Shown: positions 35,697-44,374, counted from the stretch's first letter. The stretch: DNA of 64,000 bases from Bradyrhizobium embrapense (GCF_001189235.2 NZ_LFIP02000015.1:30144-94143), one strand, 5' to 3'. Notes: generated by a model from the sequence alone, not told the origin. Program-made: numbers and translations.

Positions 35697-36167
35697 CTAA
35701 TTCCGGTCTTCCGGCAGCGTCGGCAGCGGCGAGACCTCGACGCCTTCGTCGATCAGCGCGCGCGCCTCCTCGGGCGAGGCCTCGCCGTAGATCGGCCGGT
35801 GCTCGATATCGCCGTAATGCATCTTGCGCGCCTCGTTGGGGAAGCGGTCGCCGACATTGTCGGCGTTCCTGACGATATGGTCGCGCAGTTCCTTCAGCTT
35901 GCTGCGCAGCTCGCGCTCCTGCGCCATCATCAGCGAGGTCGATTCATTCGGCGTCGTCTCGACGGGCGCAGCCGGCGCCGTGCGGGCCTGCTCGCGGCCT
36001 TTCTTGCTGACGACCCGCGGCGCCATGATGGCGCGCTCGATCTTGTCGGAGCCGCAGGACGGGCAATCGATCAGGTGACGCCGCTCCTGCGATTCATAGG
36101 CCGCGGAGCTCTGGAACCAGCTCTCGAACTGATGGCCGCGCTCGCAGCGCAGCGTGTAGCGGATCAT
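35697..36167 (-). CDS. DUF1178 family protein
   Basis: A 156-residue protein. The N-terminus MIRYTLRCERGHQFESWFQS and the pair of cysteines in DCPSCGSDKIERAIMAPRV form a zinc-ribbon-like start typical of DUF1178. The middle is variable and the C-terminus carries EARKMHYGDIEHRPIYGEAS, also conserved. Function unknown. Its start overlaps the stop of the nitrilase-family gene by four bases, so it is the last gene of the comF-grxC-nitrilase-DUF1178 run. Confidence 0.9.
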   Translation of the reverse strand: MIRYTLRCERGHQFESWFQSSAAYESQERRHLIDCPSCGSDKIERAIMAPRVVSKKGREQARTAPAAPVETTPNESTSLMMAQERELRSKLKELRDHIVRNADNVGDRFPNEARKMHYGDIEHRPIYGEASPEEARALIDEGVEVSPLPTLPEDRN

Positions 36168-37042
36168 GCCGAGCCTCGGACGAGGTGCAGATGCTCCGGG
36201 CCGGCCTTGGGGTCGGCGATGCCGAAACGCCTGCCGTGCTGAAGTGAGGGGATCGTCTTGCGCGCGGTCTCGACCTTGGCGGGATCGATCTGGGCCAGGA
36301 ACACGCCCGGCTCGACGCCGCCCTCGGCCAGGATCTCGCCCCAGGGGTCGATGATCAGCGAATGGCCGAAGGTCTCGCGCTTGTTCTCATGCAGGCCGGC
36401 CTGCGCCGCGGCGAACACGAAGCAGCCGGTCTCGATGGCGCGGGCGCGCAGCAGCGTGTGCCAGTGCGCTTCGCCGGTCTTGCGGGTGAAGGCAGACGGA
36501 ACCGTGAGGAACGACGCGCCGGCTTCGGCAAGGGCGCGATAGAGCGCCGGGAAGCGCACGTCGTAGCAGATCGTCAGGCCGATCCGGCCCCAGGGCAGGT
36601 CGGAGATCACAGCGGTCTCGCCGGGCTGGTAGTTGGCCGATTCGCGATAGCTCTCGCCACCCGGCAGGTCGATATCGAACATATGGATCTTGTCGTAGCT
36701 CGCGAGCACATTGCCCTCGGGCCCGATCAGGAACGAGCGGTTGACCGCCTTCTCCGGCGAGTAGCGCAGCGCCAGCGAGCCGATATGCAGATGGATCTTC
36801 AGTTCGGCGGCCAGTGCCCGATAGGCCTGCAGCGACTTGTCGTCCTCTTCGCTCGCCAGATGTTCGAACAGCGCCTTGCGGTTCAGCTGCATCATGTTGC
36901 TGACCTCGGGGGTCAGCACATACTTCGCGCCCTGCGCTGCCGCTTCGCGGATCAGCCGCGTGCCCTGCTCGAGGCTCGGCTCGGGCAGCAATCCGGTGCG
37001 CATCTGCACCATGGCGGCGGTGAAGATATTGTCCGTGCTCAT
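36164..37042 (-). CDS. Carbon-nitrogen hydrolase (nitrilase superfamily)
   Basis: A 292-residue amidohydrolase with the Glu-Lys-Cys triad of the superfamily: Glu in VLTPEVSNMM, Lys in YDKIHMFDID and Cys in LTICYDVRFPALYRALA. The DxxxPGGESYRES loop matches the Nit1/Nit2 branch, whose members remove deaminated glutathione or act as omega-amidase. That is a better guess than nitrile hydrolysis. Its start shares one base with the grxC stop (TGATG), so translation is coupled with glutaredoxin, which also fits a link with glutathione. Confidence 0.9.
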   Translation of the reverse strand: MSTDNIFTAAMVQMRTGLLPEPSLEQGTRLIREAAAQGAKYVLTPEVSNMMQLNRKALFEHLASEEDDKSLQAYRALAAELKIHLHIGSLALRYSPEKAVNRSFLIGPEGNVLASYDKIHMFDIDLPGGESYRESANYQPGETAVISDLPWGRIGLTICYDVRFPALYRALAEAGASFLTVPSAFTRKTGEAHWHTLLRARAIETGCFVFAAAQAGLHENKRETFGHSLIIDPWGEILAEGGVEPGVFLAQIDPAKVETARKTIPSLQHGRRFGIADPKAGPEHLHLVRGSA

Positions 37043-37314
37043 CAGGCGCCGCCTCCGTTGCTGAGCAGGCCGTCGAGCTTGCCCTCGCGGTCGAGCGCGT
37101 AGAGCTCGTCGCAGCCTCCGACATGGGTCGTGCCGATGAAGATCTGCGGGAAGGTCGAGCCCGCGCCGGCGCGATCGTACATCTCGTCGCGGTAGGCCGG
37201 GTTGCTGGCGACGCTGAGTTCGGTGAACGCGGCGTTCTTGCGCGTCAACAGCGATTTGGCCGCGGTGCAATAGCCGCAGCCCGGGCGGGTGTAGATTTCG
37301 ATGGCAGCGGTCAT
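37042..37314 (-). CDS. grxC: Glutaredoxin 3
   Basis: A 90-residue dithiol glutaredoxin. The active site is CGYC (Cys13, Cys16) within IEIYTRPGCGYCTAAKSLL; GSTFPQIFIG holds the cis-Pro and HVGGCDELYALD the glutathione-binding GG. It reduces disulfides and glutathione mixed disulfides. A CGYC centre instead of CPYC is usual in several alphaproteobacteria. It is 30 bases after comF and overlaps the nitrilase gene by one base. Confidence 0.94.
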   Translation of the reverse strand: MTAAIEIYTRPGCGYCTAAKSLLTRKNAAFTELSVASNPAYRDEMYDRAGAGSTFPQIFIGTTHVGGCDELYALDREGKLDGLLSNGGGA

Positions 37315-37344
37315 GGTGTGCTCGGTTGAACCTGAAGTTACAGA

Positions 37345-38154
37345 TTATATGGGAGCGCGGTGGGTATCGACAACCCGGGCGAACACCAGTACGTCGACCT
37401 GCGCGGCTTTGGCGCGGAGCAGTGCCCGCGCGCAGGCATCCACTGTCGCGCCGGAGGTCAGGACGTCGTCGACCAGGATCACACGGCGGCCCTGGATATC
37501 AGCCTTGCGTTCATCGGCGACCCCGAATGCGCCCTGCACATTGCTGGCGCGGTCCTTGCGCGACAGTCCGATCTGCTGCTCGGTGGCGCGGGTGCGCCGC
37601 AGCGCCTCGGAGACCATTTTGACACCGCTCTGGCGCGCGATCACCTTGGCGAGCGCGCCGGACTGGTTGTAGCGCCGGCTCCAGCCGCGTCGCCAATGCA
37701 GGGGAACCGGCACCAGCATGTCGGCATCTGCTAGCAATTCCTTCCCCGCGCGCGCCATCCAGCGGCCCATTGTTGGCGCGAGATCGGTGCGATCCTGATA
37801 TTTCAATGCGTGCACCAGGGTGCGCGCGACGTCGTCATAGCGCACCGCGGCGCGGGCGCGCTGGTAGGCCGGCGGATTGGCGATCGCCTCCATCGACAGC
37901 AGCTCGGGCCCGGGATCGTAGACGAAGGGAATCCCGAGCCGCGGGCAAAACGGCGGCGCGATGAACGACAATTTGGCCCAGCAGCCCGCGCAGACGCCTT
38001 CGCCATGAACCGGCTCGCGGCACGACACGCACAGCGTCGGCAGCGCAATGTCGAGCGCGAGCCGCGCGGTATGCAGCCACGCCCCGCCGACTGCGCCGAA
38101 CGCGCGCTGGATGTGACCGGAAATGGAGCGTGTCGGTGATGTCTCGGCGTCCAT
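37345..38154 (-). CDS. comF: ComF-family phosphoribosyltransferase-like protein
   Basis: A 269-residue protein of the ComF/GntX family. The N-terminal zinc-finger region has paired cysteines in CVSCREPVHGEGVCAGCWAK. The C-terminal type I phosphoribosyltransferase fold carries the PRPP motif VILVDDVLTSGAT. RRGWSRRYNQSGALAK, then LSRKDRASNVQGAF, are conserved in the family. In competent bacteria ComF supports DNA uptake; in others its role is uncertain. It is first in a four-gene run with grxC, the nitrilase and DUF1178, and divergent from a methyltransferase gene. Confidence 0.9.
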   Translation of the reverse strand: MDAETSPTRSISGHIQRAFGAVGGAWLHTARLALDIALPTLCVSCREPVHGEGVCAGCWAKLSFIAPPFCPRLGIPFVYDPGPELLSMEAIANPPAYQRARAAVRYDDVARTLVHALKYQDRTDLAPTMGRWMARAGKELLADADMLVPVPLHWRRGWSRRYNQSGALAKVIARQSGVKMVSEALRRTRATEQQIGLSRKDRASNVQGAFGVADERKADIQGRRVILVDDVLTSGATVDACARALLRAKAAQVDVLVFARVVDTHRAPI

Positions 38155-38232
38155 AGCCGATGAGGCTAGCGTTTGAGCCGCACGGGCTCAAGGCGCATTG
38201 CCAGTGGCGGCAGTCCGGCGTAACCAGCGCGG

Positions 38233-39075
38233 ATGGCACCGACCCCGGCCACGGCCCCCGTCCTGTTCGATCGCGCACTGCTTGGCGCGCGGCTGGCGCG
38301 CGCGCAGGTCGCGGGGGCGGCGACGTTCCTGCTCGAGCGCGCCACCGAAGACATCGCCGACCGGTTGCTTGCGGTGTCGCGCAGCTTTTCGTCCGCGGCC
38401 GACATCTGGACGCCGGGCGGTGGGCTGGCGGACGCCGTGCGTGGGCGTGTCGCCTCGGTCGAACCGATCGGCTTCAGCGAGGTGGAAGCGCTTGGTCTAG
38501 CGCCCGAGTCGCTCGATCTGGTGGTCTCCGCGCTCGCCTTCCAGTTCGTCAACGATCTGCCGGGCGTGCTGGCGCAGATCCGGCGGGCGTTGAGGCCGGA
38601 CGGGCTGCTGCTCGCTGCGATGCTCGGCGGCGACACGCTGACCGAGCTCAGGCAGAGCTTTGCTGCGGCGGAGGCCGAATGCGAAGGCGGGGTGTCGCCG
38701 CGCGTCGCGCCGTTCGCCGATCTGCGCGATATCGGCGCGCTATTGCAGCGGGCCGGTTTTGCGCTGCCCGTCACCGACGTGGACCGCGTCGTGGTGCGCT
38801 ATGCCAGCGCGTTCGCTCTGATGCAGGACTTGAGGCGCATGGGCGCGACCAATGTGCTGCGCGAGCGCCGCCATACGCCGACCCGGCGCGCCACCATGCT
38901 GCGGATGGCGCAGATCTACGGCGAGCGCTTCGCCGACCCCGACGGCCGCATCCGCGCCACCTTCGACATCGTCTGGCTGTCCGGCTGGGCGCCGCATGAC
39001 AGCCAGCCGAAGCCGCTCAAGCCTGGCTCGGCGAAGGCGAGCCTTGAGGCCGCGGTGAAAGGCACGAAGCGCTGA
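38233..39075 (+). CDS. SAM-dependent methyltransferase (BioC/NDUFAF5-like)
   Basis: A 280-residue protein. The start of the fold, PVLFDRALLGARLARAQVAG, and the middle SLDLVVSALAFQFVNDLPGV followed by LAQIRRALRPDGLLLAAMLG match the group that includes mitochondrial NDUFAF5. The latter hydroxylates an Arg of complex I; bacterial roles are unproved. Motif I is poorly kept. The later EPERHTPT-like region reads RERRHTPTRRATMLRMAQIY. It is divergent from comF with a gap of 78 bases, a common order in this class. Confidence 0.88.
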   Translation: MAPTPATAPVLFDRALLGARLARAQVAGAATFLLERATEDIADRLLAVSRSFSSAADIWTPGGGLADAVRGRVASVEPIGFSEVEALGLAPESLDLVVSALAFQFVNDLPGVLAQIRRALRPDGLLLAAMLGGDTLTELRQSFAAAEAECEGGVSPRVAPFADLRDIGALLQRAGFALPVTDVDRVVVRYASAFALMQDLRRMGATNVLRERRHTPTRRATMLRMAQIYGERFADPDGRIRATFDIVWLSGWAPHDSQPKPLKPGSAKASLEAAVKGTKR

Positions 39076-39102
39076 AGCGTGAGGTGAGCACGCTGTTCAG
39101 GC

Positions 39103-39268
39103 TCCCTCTCCGCTTGTGGGAGAGGGTTGGGGAGAGAGGTAGCCCCGGGCGAGATACGAGTGTGATCATCGCTTCTTCAACCTGCGCCCGTCTTCAAGAT
39201 GCATGCCGAGAGAGCGCGCCGTGTGGCACCCCTCTCCCCAGCCCTCCCCCGCAAGGCGGGAGGGAGCC
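39103..39268. repeat. Repeat family F, single copy
   Basis: CCCTCTCCGCTTGTGGGAGA at the left and CCCTCCCCCGCAAGGCGGGA at the right are two hairpins, and the inner parts GGTTGGGGAGAGAGG / CCTCTCCCCAGCC pair with each other. I recognise this style of paired hairpin from rhizobial intergenic regions. Confidence 0.65.
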
Positions 39269-39453
39269 CGTCAAGCGTGCGTCCCTTACGGTTGGCCCGC
39301 TTGGCGGCGCCGGCGAAATCACAGCAATCGCAGCAGCAGTGCGGCTGTTGCCGTTGCCCACCTTTCTCCGAATCGCAGTTGTCCATGCCAGCCAACCTCT
39401 CTTATGAGGCCGCCGAGTGGGCGTCTAAGCGATTTCGGAATAATGGAATTATG

Positions 39454-39542
39454 CCGGTGAGTTGCCCGACGTGTCAAGCCGCCTGATCGAACGCCGACGA
39501 TACCGCCGGCTACTGTGCATGGGGTTGTTTTCAATATTTTGG
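39454..39542. repeat. Element G, probable dispersed element
   Basis: Blocks TTGCCCGACGTGTCAAG and TGCATGGGGTTGTTTTCAAT, about 45 bases apart, are strings I recall in the same order in intergenic DNA of Bradyrhizobium. Only one copy is present in this window, so the repeat status cannot be shown from it. Confidence 0.4.
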
Positions 39543-39585
39543 ATAGCCGCTTCCCCCGCAAGCGGGGCGGGAGAGTCGAAGCCGA

Positions 39586-39996
39586 TCACAGCAGCAGATC
39601 GATCAGATGCGGCAGCAGCGGGATGTCCGCCGGCGGCATCGGGTAGTCGCGCAGCTTGTTGGCGCGTACCCAGGCGAGGTTCTGTCCCTCGCGCGCCACC
39701 GCCATGCCCTCCCAGCGGCGGCAGATGTAGAGCGGCATCAGCAAATGGAAGGTCTCGTAGGCATGGCTGGCGAAGGTCAGCGGCGCGAGGCACGGCTCGC
39801 TCACGGTGATGCCGATCTCCTCGTGCAGCTCGCGGATCAGGGTCTGTTCCGGCCGCTCGCCGGGCTCGATCTTGCCGCCGGGGAATTCCCACAGCCCCGC
39901 CAATGCCTTGCCTTCGGGACGCTGCGCCAGCAGCACGCGCTTGTCGGCATCGACCAGCGCGCAGGCGACGACGAGGGTCAGCTTGATGTCGGCCAT
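39586..39996 (-). CDS. mutT: Nudix hydrolase, 8-oxo-dGTP diphosphatase type
   Basis: A 136-residue protein. The Nudix box GGKIEPGERPEQTLIREL followed by HEEIGI is complete, and LWEFPGGK before it is typical of MutT, which removes oxidised dGTP to prevent A-to-C mutations. The C-terminal KLRDYPMPPADIPLLP is also shared by MutT proteins. ATG 39996 (MADIKL) was chosen by homology; an in-frame ATG at 40032 would add 12 residues. It belongs to the mutT-argJ-ppiC-secA neighbourhood, here split by the TadG-like gene on the other strand. Confidence 0.9.
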   Translation of the reverse strand: MADIKLTLVVACALVDADKRVLLAQRPEGKALAGLWEFPGGKIEPGERPEQTLIRELHEEIGITVSEPCLAPLTFASHAYETFHLLMPLYICRRWEGMAVAREGQNLAWVRANKLRDYPMPPADIPLLPHLIDLLL

Positions 39997-40171
39997 GCAG
40001 CACGAATGTTCCTTGTTGTTGCAAGCTTTCATTAACCAGCAACGCGCCGTCGGCCAAACGATTTGTGCCTGCGCGCTTTTTCTGCATTCGCGATAAGCCG
40101 GCCTTAATGCGCCGCCGGCAAGGTGAAGGTCCTGATTTATCAGCCCATCAATTTCTCTGCCGATATAACCC

Positions 40172-41500
40172 ATGCGCACCTTGCTCCGGACCGTCAGCCG
40201 TTTCCGCCGCGATCGCTCTGGCAACATCGCGATGATCTTTGGCCTGGCCCTGCTGCCGATCCTCGTCGCGGTCGGATGTGCGGTCGACTATTCCCGCGCC
40301 AACCAGATCCGCAGCAAGCTGATATCGGCCGCCGACGCAGCGAGCGTCGGATCGGTCGCCAAGGCATCGCCCGGCTTCATCGCGGCCGGCGCCATGACCT
40401 CGGACGGCGAGATTTCGGCCGGCGAGGCCGACGCGAAGAATATCTTCAACGGCAATATCTTCAACCAGAACGGTTTCACGCTGACCAAGGTGACGCCGAC
40501 CATGACCAAGAGCGGCAGCACCATCACCTCGACGGTCCAGTTCACCGCAGATGTCCCGACCATGTTCCTCAGCGTGCTGGGGCGGAGCAAGGTGTCGGTG
40601 TCGGGCACCTCGACCTCGACCGCGAACATGCCGCTCTATATCGATTTCTATCTGCTGCTGGACAATTCGCCGTCGATGGGGGTCGCAGCGACGCCCGCCG
40701 ACGTGACCAAGATGGTCAACAACACGCCGGACCAGTGCGCGTTCGCCTGTCACGACTACAACGATCCCAACAACTACTACAATCTCGCCAAGACGCTCGG
40801 CGTGACGACGCGGATCGACGTGCTGCGCAGCGCGACGCAGCAGCTGATGGACACCGCCGCGAACACCGCGACCTATGCCAGCCAGTACCGGATGGCGATC
40901 TACGATTTCGGCGCCTCGTCGGCGACGATCGGCCTGCGCGCGCTGTTCACACTGTCAACCAGCCTGTCGAGCGCCAAGACCGCGGCCGGCAACATCGACC
41001 TGATGGGCGTCTATGGCAACAACGACTCGTACACCGCCGACAAGGACAGCCAGTTCTCGACGGTGCTTCCGGCCATCAGCAACGCGATCAGCGCGCCGGG
41101 GCCCGGCACCGCGGCCGCGCCGATGAAGTACCTGTTCTTCGTGTCCGATGGCGTCGCCGACGAGCCGAATGCAAGCTGCCTGAAGCCGATTACCGGCAGC
41201 AATCGCTGCCAGTCGCCGATCAATCCGGCGCTCTGCGATGCGATCAAGAAGCGCAACATCAAGATCGCGGTGCTCTACACCACCTATCTGCAACTGCCGA
41301 CCAACAACTGGTACATGACCTGGATCGATCCGTTCAACCAGGGTCCGTTCGGGCCGTCGCCGAACAGCCAGATCGCGCAGAACATGCAGGCCTGCGCCTC
41401 GCCGGGCTTCTATTTCGAGGTCAGCCCGACCCAGGGCATCGCGGATGCGATGAACGCGCTGTTCAAGAAGGCGGTCGCCGACGCGCGGATTTCGAGCTGA
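40172..41500 (+). CDS. TadG-like pilus assembly protein with von Willebrand A domain
   Basis: A 442-residue protein. An N-terminal anchor (about 17-45) begins RSGNIAMIFGLALLPILVAV, the TadE/TadG start that resembles type IVb pilins. The vWA domain begins IDFYLLLDNSPSMGVA, with the metal site motif DNSPS (D-x-S-x-S). It ends near ALFKKAVADARISS. TadG proteins belong to the Flp pilus secretion gene set, but no other tad gene lies near, so this copy is an orphan. Probably anchored in the inner membrane with the vWA part outside. Confidence 0.87.
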   Translation: MRTLLRTVSRFRRDRSGNIAMIFGLALLPILVAVGCAVDYSRANQIRSKLISAADAASVGSVAKASPGFIAAGAMTSDGEISAGEADAKNIFNGNIFNQNGFTLTKVTPTMTKSGSTITSTVQFTADVPTMFLSVLGRSKVSVSGTSTSTANMPLYIDFYLLLDNSPSMGVAATPADVTKMVNNTPDQCAFACHDYNDPNNYYNLAKTLGVTTRIDVLRSATQQLMDTAANTATYASQYRMAIYDFGASSATIGLRALFTLSTSLSSAKTAAGNIDLMGVYGNNDSYTADKDSQFSTVLPAISNAISAPGPGTAAAPMKYLFFVSDGVADEPNASCLKPITGSNRCQSPINPALCDAIKKRNIKIAVLYTTYLQLPTNNWYMTWIDPFNQGPFGPSPNSQIAQNMQACASPGFYFEVSPTQGIADAMNALFKKAVADARISS

Positions 41501-41510
41501 CGCCATCGGC

Positions 41511-41548
41511 GTCATTCCGGGTTCTCGCTTCGCGAGCCCCGGAATGAC
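41511..41548. repeat. Repeat family B, short copy 3
   Basis: GTCATTCCGGG and CCCCGGAATGAC form a stem around TTCTCGCTTCGCGAG, between the convergent TadG-like and argJ stops. Confidence 0.7.
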
Positions 41549-41556
41549 AGTGACTA

Positions 41557-42798
41557 CTACGACCGATAGTCGCCGTTGATCGCGACGTATTCCTTGGTGA
41601 GGTCGCAGGTCAGCACGCGGTCTTTCGCCTTGCCGAGGCCGAGCGCGACCTTGATCTGGATCTTCGGCGCCTTCATCGCCTCCGACACCTCCTTCTCGTT
41701 GTAGGACGGATCGCGCGCGCCGCTCTTGGCGACGCGGATGCCGTTGAAGGAGATCGAGAGCTTGTCCCGGTTGGCGGGCTCGCCGGCCTTGCCGACCGCC
41801 ATCACGACGCGGCCCCAATTGGCGTCCTCGCCGGCGATCGCGGTCTTCACCAGCGGCGAATTGGCGATCGACATCGCGATTCTGCGCGCCGACGGCTTTG
41901 TCGTGGCGCCCTCGACCACGACCTCGACCAGCTTGCGCGCGCCCTCGCCGTCGCGCGCCACCTGCTCGGACAGATCGGCGAGGATCTGCTGGAATGCCTT
42001 GGTGAAGGCCTTCAGGCGCGGGTCGCTGGCGCGCGAGATCTTCGGCGCACCATTGGCAGCCGCAGCGCCGGTCGCAAATGCCAGCAGCGTGTCCGACGTC
42101 GAGGTATCGCCGTCGATGGTCAGCGCATTGAAGGTGTCCTCGACGCCGGCCTTGAGCAGGGATTGCAGCACCGATGCCGACAGCGGCGCGTCGGTGAAGA
42201 TGAAGGACAGCATGGTCGCCATGTCGGGCATGATCATGCCGGCGCCCTTGGCCATGCCGTTGATCGTCACCTTGGCCTTGCCGAGTTTCACCGTCGCGGT
42301 CGCGACCTTCGGGAAGGTGTCGGTGGTCATGATCGCCTTGGCCGCGTCCATCCAGAGGTCGGGAGTCGCGGTCTCGGCGAGCTGTGCCAGCACGCCGTCG
42401 AACTTGCTGGCGTCGAGCGGCTCGCCGATCACGCCGGTGGAGGCGAGGAACACGTCCGACGTCGAGCAGCCGACCGCCTTCGCCGCGATCTGCGCCGTCA
42501 GCGCGGTGGAGGCCTTGCCGGTCTTGCCGGTGAAGGCATTGGCATTGCCGGAATTGACCACCAGGGCGCGCGCAGCCCCGCCCTTCAGCTTGGCGCGGCA
42601 CCATTCGACCGGCGCCGACGGGCATTTCGACTTGGTGAAGACGCCGGCGACCGTAGTGCCCTTGTCCAGCAGCGCGAGCAGCACGTCGGTACGCCCCTTG
42701 TAGCGGATGCCGGCGGCAGCGGTCGCAAGCCGCACACCCGCGATCACGGGCATCTCGGGGACGTCGGGCGGGGCGAGGGGGGAGACGGCGGTGGACAT
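41557..42798 (-). CDS. argJ: Bifunctional glutamate N-acetyltransferase / amino-acid acetyltransferase
   Basis: A 413-residue enzyme of arginine synthesis that moves the acetyl group from N-acetylornithine to glutamate, and may also use acetyl-CoA. The precursor cleaves itself before the Thr in KGAGMIMPDMATMLSF, and that Thr becomes the nucleophile of the beta chain. GNANAFTGKTG and STGVIGEPLDASKF are further marks. ATG 42798 (MSTAVSPLAPP) was chosen; the frame is open 12 codons upstream. No clear Shine-Dalgarno sequence was seen. ppiC and secA lie upstream. Confidence 0.94.
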   Translation of the reverse strand: MSTAVSPLAPPDVPEMPVIAGVRLATAAAGIRYKGRTDVLLALLDKGTTVAGVFTKSKCPSAPVEWCRAKLKGGAARALVVNSGNANAFTGKTGKASTALTAQIAAKAVGCSTSDVFLASTGVIGEPLDASKFDGVLAQLAETATPDLWMDAAKAIMTTDTFPKVATATVKLGKAKVTINGMAKGAGMIMPDMATMLSFIFTDAPLSASVLQSLLKAGVEDTFNALTIDGDTSTSDTLLAFATGAAAANGAPKISRASDPRLKAFTKAFQQILADLSEQVARDGEGARKLVEVVVEGATTKPSARRIAMSIANSPLVKTAIAGEDANWGRVVMAVGKAGEPANRDKLSISFNGIRVAKSGARDPSYNEKEVSEAMKAPKIQIKVALGLGKAKDRVLTCDLTKEYVAINGDYRS

Positions 42799-42905
42799 GG
42801 GAGGCTTCCGGCTACGGGGAGGGAAGCGCTGCATAACATCTCGCCGTGAGAAGCGGGAGAGGGCTCGAGCGTGAACGGGGCTGTCATCAATTGTTCAAGT
42901 AAGCT

Positions 42906-42990
42906 GTAGCTCGGATGGAGCGAAGCGCAATCCGGGGCAGCTGTCACTGCGGATGGTCTGTCCGGATTCGCTTTGCTCCATCCGGGCTAC
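42906..42990. repeat. Repeat family A, copy 4
   Basis: GTAGCTCGGATGGAGCGAAG and TTGCTCCATCCGGGCTAC with internal CAATCCGGGG / TCCGGATTCG. Between argJ and ppiC, beside the ppiC terminator. Confidence 0.85.
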
Positions 42991-42998
42991 GGTTCGCC

Positions 42999-43033
42999 CG
43001 CAAAAGCAAATGGCCGGGACATGCCCGGCCATC
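42999..43033 (-). terminator. Terminator after ppiC
   Basis: On the minus strand, stem ATGGCCGGG / CCCGGCCAT with a five-base loop, followed by TTGCTTTTGC. Lies 23 bases after the ppiC stop. Confidence 0.65.
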
Positions 43034-43055
43034 GCAACTGCAACGTTCGAGAAGC

Positions 43056-43994
43056 TTACTTCTTCGCCGGCGCCATCTTGTTGTCGGCGGGCTTCGGCGC
43101 ATCCTTGGCGGCATCGGCCGGAGCGGCGGCGTCCTTGGCCGCATCGGCCGGCTTGTCCATGCGCTCGACCTTGGCGGCCTCGCGCAGCTTGGCGACGTAG
43201 TCGGCCTGGGCCTTGCGGGTCACATAGGTCTCGATCTGGGCCTTCACCTGCTCGAAGTCCGGCGCCTTGCGGTTGCGCTTTTCCTCGACCTTGATGATGT
43301 GCCAACCGAACTGCGACTTGACCGGATCGGAGATCTTGCCCGGCTCCAGCGTGAAGGCGACCGCGGAGAATTCCGGCACCATCTGCTCCTTGGTGAAGAA
43401 GCCGAGGTCGCCGCCGTCGGAGGCGCCGGGGTCCTTGGACTTCTTCTTGGCGAGCTCGGCGAAATCCGCGCCCTTGTCGAGCTCGGCCTTGATCGCCTTG
43501 GCCTCGTCCTCGGTCTCGACCAGGATGTGGCGGGCGCGCACCTCCTGCTCGCCGGTGATCTGCTTGGAGGCCTCTTCATAGACCTTCTTCATGGCGTCGT
43601 CGGTGGTCGCGGCCTTGCCCTCGCTGGCAAGCAGGCTGTCCATCAACAGGCGGTTGCGGGTGAAGGCGAGCCGCTTCTTGAAGTCGTCATTGTTCTCGAT
43701 CTTCTTGTCCTCGGCGGCCTTGGACACGATCTTCATGTCGATCAGGAAGGACAGCACGTTGTCCTTGCGGGTCGAGGGGTCCATCTGCTGCAGGCTCGGG
43801 CCGAGTTCCTCCTCGGCGAGCGCCACGTCGCTGGCATGGATCTCGGAACCGTTCACCTTCGCCAGCACCGGGTCGGATTCCGCGGCGCGGACCGGCAGGC
43901 CGGCAGCCAGCACTGCGACAAGACAGCCCGTGGCGGCCAGGGTGGCGAGGCCGAGGCGCAGGCCGGTTTTGGTTTCCGGAGGCGAGGTGGTCAT
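43056..43994 (-). CDS. Exported parvulin-type peptidyl-prolyl isomerase
   Basis: A 312-residue SurA/PpiC-like protein. A signal sequence or anchor spans about residues 12-36, ending LPVRAAESD. A SurA_N-like chaperone region follows (about 40-135). The parvulin domain (about 138-230) has RARHILVETEDEAKAIKAEL, DGGDLGFFTKEQMVPEFSAV and SQFGWHIIKVEEKR. The last 45 residues are Lys/Ala/Pro/Asp-rich. It probably assists folding of outer-membrane or periplasmic proteins that pass through Sec, fitting its place divergent from secA. ATG 43994 chosen; 18 more codons are open. Confidence 0.92.
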   Translation of the reverse strand: MTTSPPETKTGLRLGLATLAATGCLVAVLAAGLPVRAAESDPVLAKVNGSEIHASDVALAEEELGPSLQQMDPSTRKDNVLSFLIDMKIVSKAAEDKKIENNDDFKKRLAFTRNRLLMDSLLASEGKAATTDDAMKKVYEEASKQITGEQEVRARHILVETEDEAKAIKAELDKGADFAELAKKKSKDPGASDGGDLGFFTKEQMVPEFSAVAFTLEPGKISDPVKSQFGWHIIKVEEKRNRKAPDFEQVKAQIETYVTRKAQADYVAKLREAAKVERMDKPADAAKDAAAPADAAKDAPKPADNKMAPAKK

Positions 43995-44052
43995 GCAAAA
44001 TCCTTGTCTCAAAGGGGGGAAGCTCGAGCGGGGCGGACACTCGCCCAATCGT

Positions 44053-44082
44053 GTTACATTGGCAACGCGAAAGTCTTGTCAA
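44053..44082 (-). promoter_or_regulatory. Candidate promoter of ppiC
   Basis: On the minus strand, TTGACA (44082-44077) and TGTAAC (44058-44053) are 18 bases apart. The -35 box is perfect and the -10 matches four of six. It is about 60 bases before the ppiC start. Confidence 0.5.
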
Positions 44083-44112
44083 AATGATGAATTCCTTGAC
44101 ATCTTGGCGGCG

Positions 44113-44141
44113 TTGACAACCCCCTGACCGGGCCATATCTC
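44113..44141 (+). promoter_or_regulatory. Candidate promoter of secA
   Basis: TTGACA (44113-44118), 17-base spacer, TATCTC (44136-44141). A second TTGACA at 44096 lacks a -10 partner at the right distance. The predicted start site leaves a leader of about 230 bases before secA. Confidence 0.45.
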
Positions 44142-44374
44142 TGGCCGACCGTGTCAGCGGTGAGAGCGCTTATTTTGCTGCGTTTTTCGCCGTTGAACCC
44201 AGGATGGCCCGTTTCCCACTCAATTGGCGGAGGAGCCCCGGGTCGGGGCTCGAACCGTAGCGCGTCACGGTGAGTTGATAGGCGATCCGGCGGACCATCT
44301 CAGGCTGTATTCCAAGACTTGAAATTCAACACTGAACCAAGACCGAACTCGAGACCGAAGAACAGGAATTTCGC

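Larger units (their letters stand above)
39076..39585. other. 510-base gap with two repeat-like elements
   Basis: No gene supported. It contains repeat F (39103-39268) and element G (39454-39542). Between them is an unremarkable stretch with CAG/GCA-rich sequence near 39325. Short open frames here look like shadows of the repeats. Confidence 0.5.
43995..44374. other. Divergent ppiC/secA control region
   Basis: 380 bases. It holds candidate promoters for both genes (separate entries) and a secA leader of about 230 bases. The leader contains the hairpin GAGCCCC / GGGGCTC at 44233-44251 and a 40-codon open frame at 44151-44273. No proven gene. Confidence 0.45.

Noticed and set aside
39319..39561. 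80-codon open frame on the - strand in the 39 kb gap
   Set aside because: Covers element G and ordinary intergenic sequence; no ribosome binding site or recognisable pattern.
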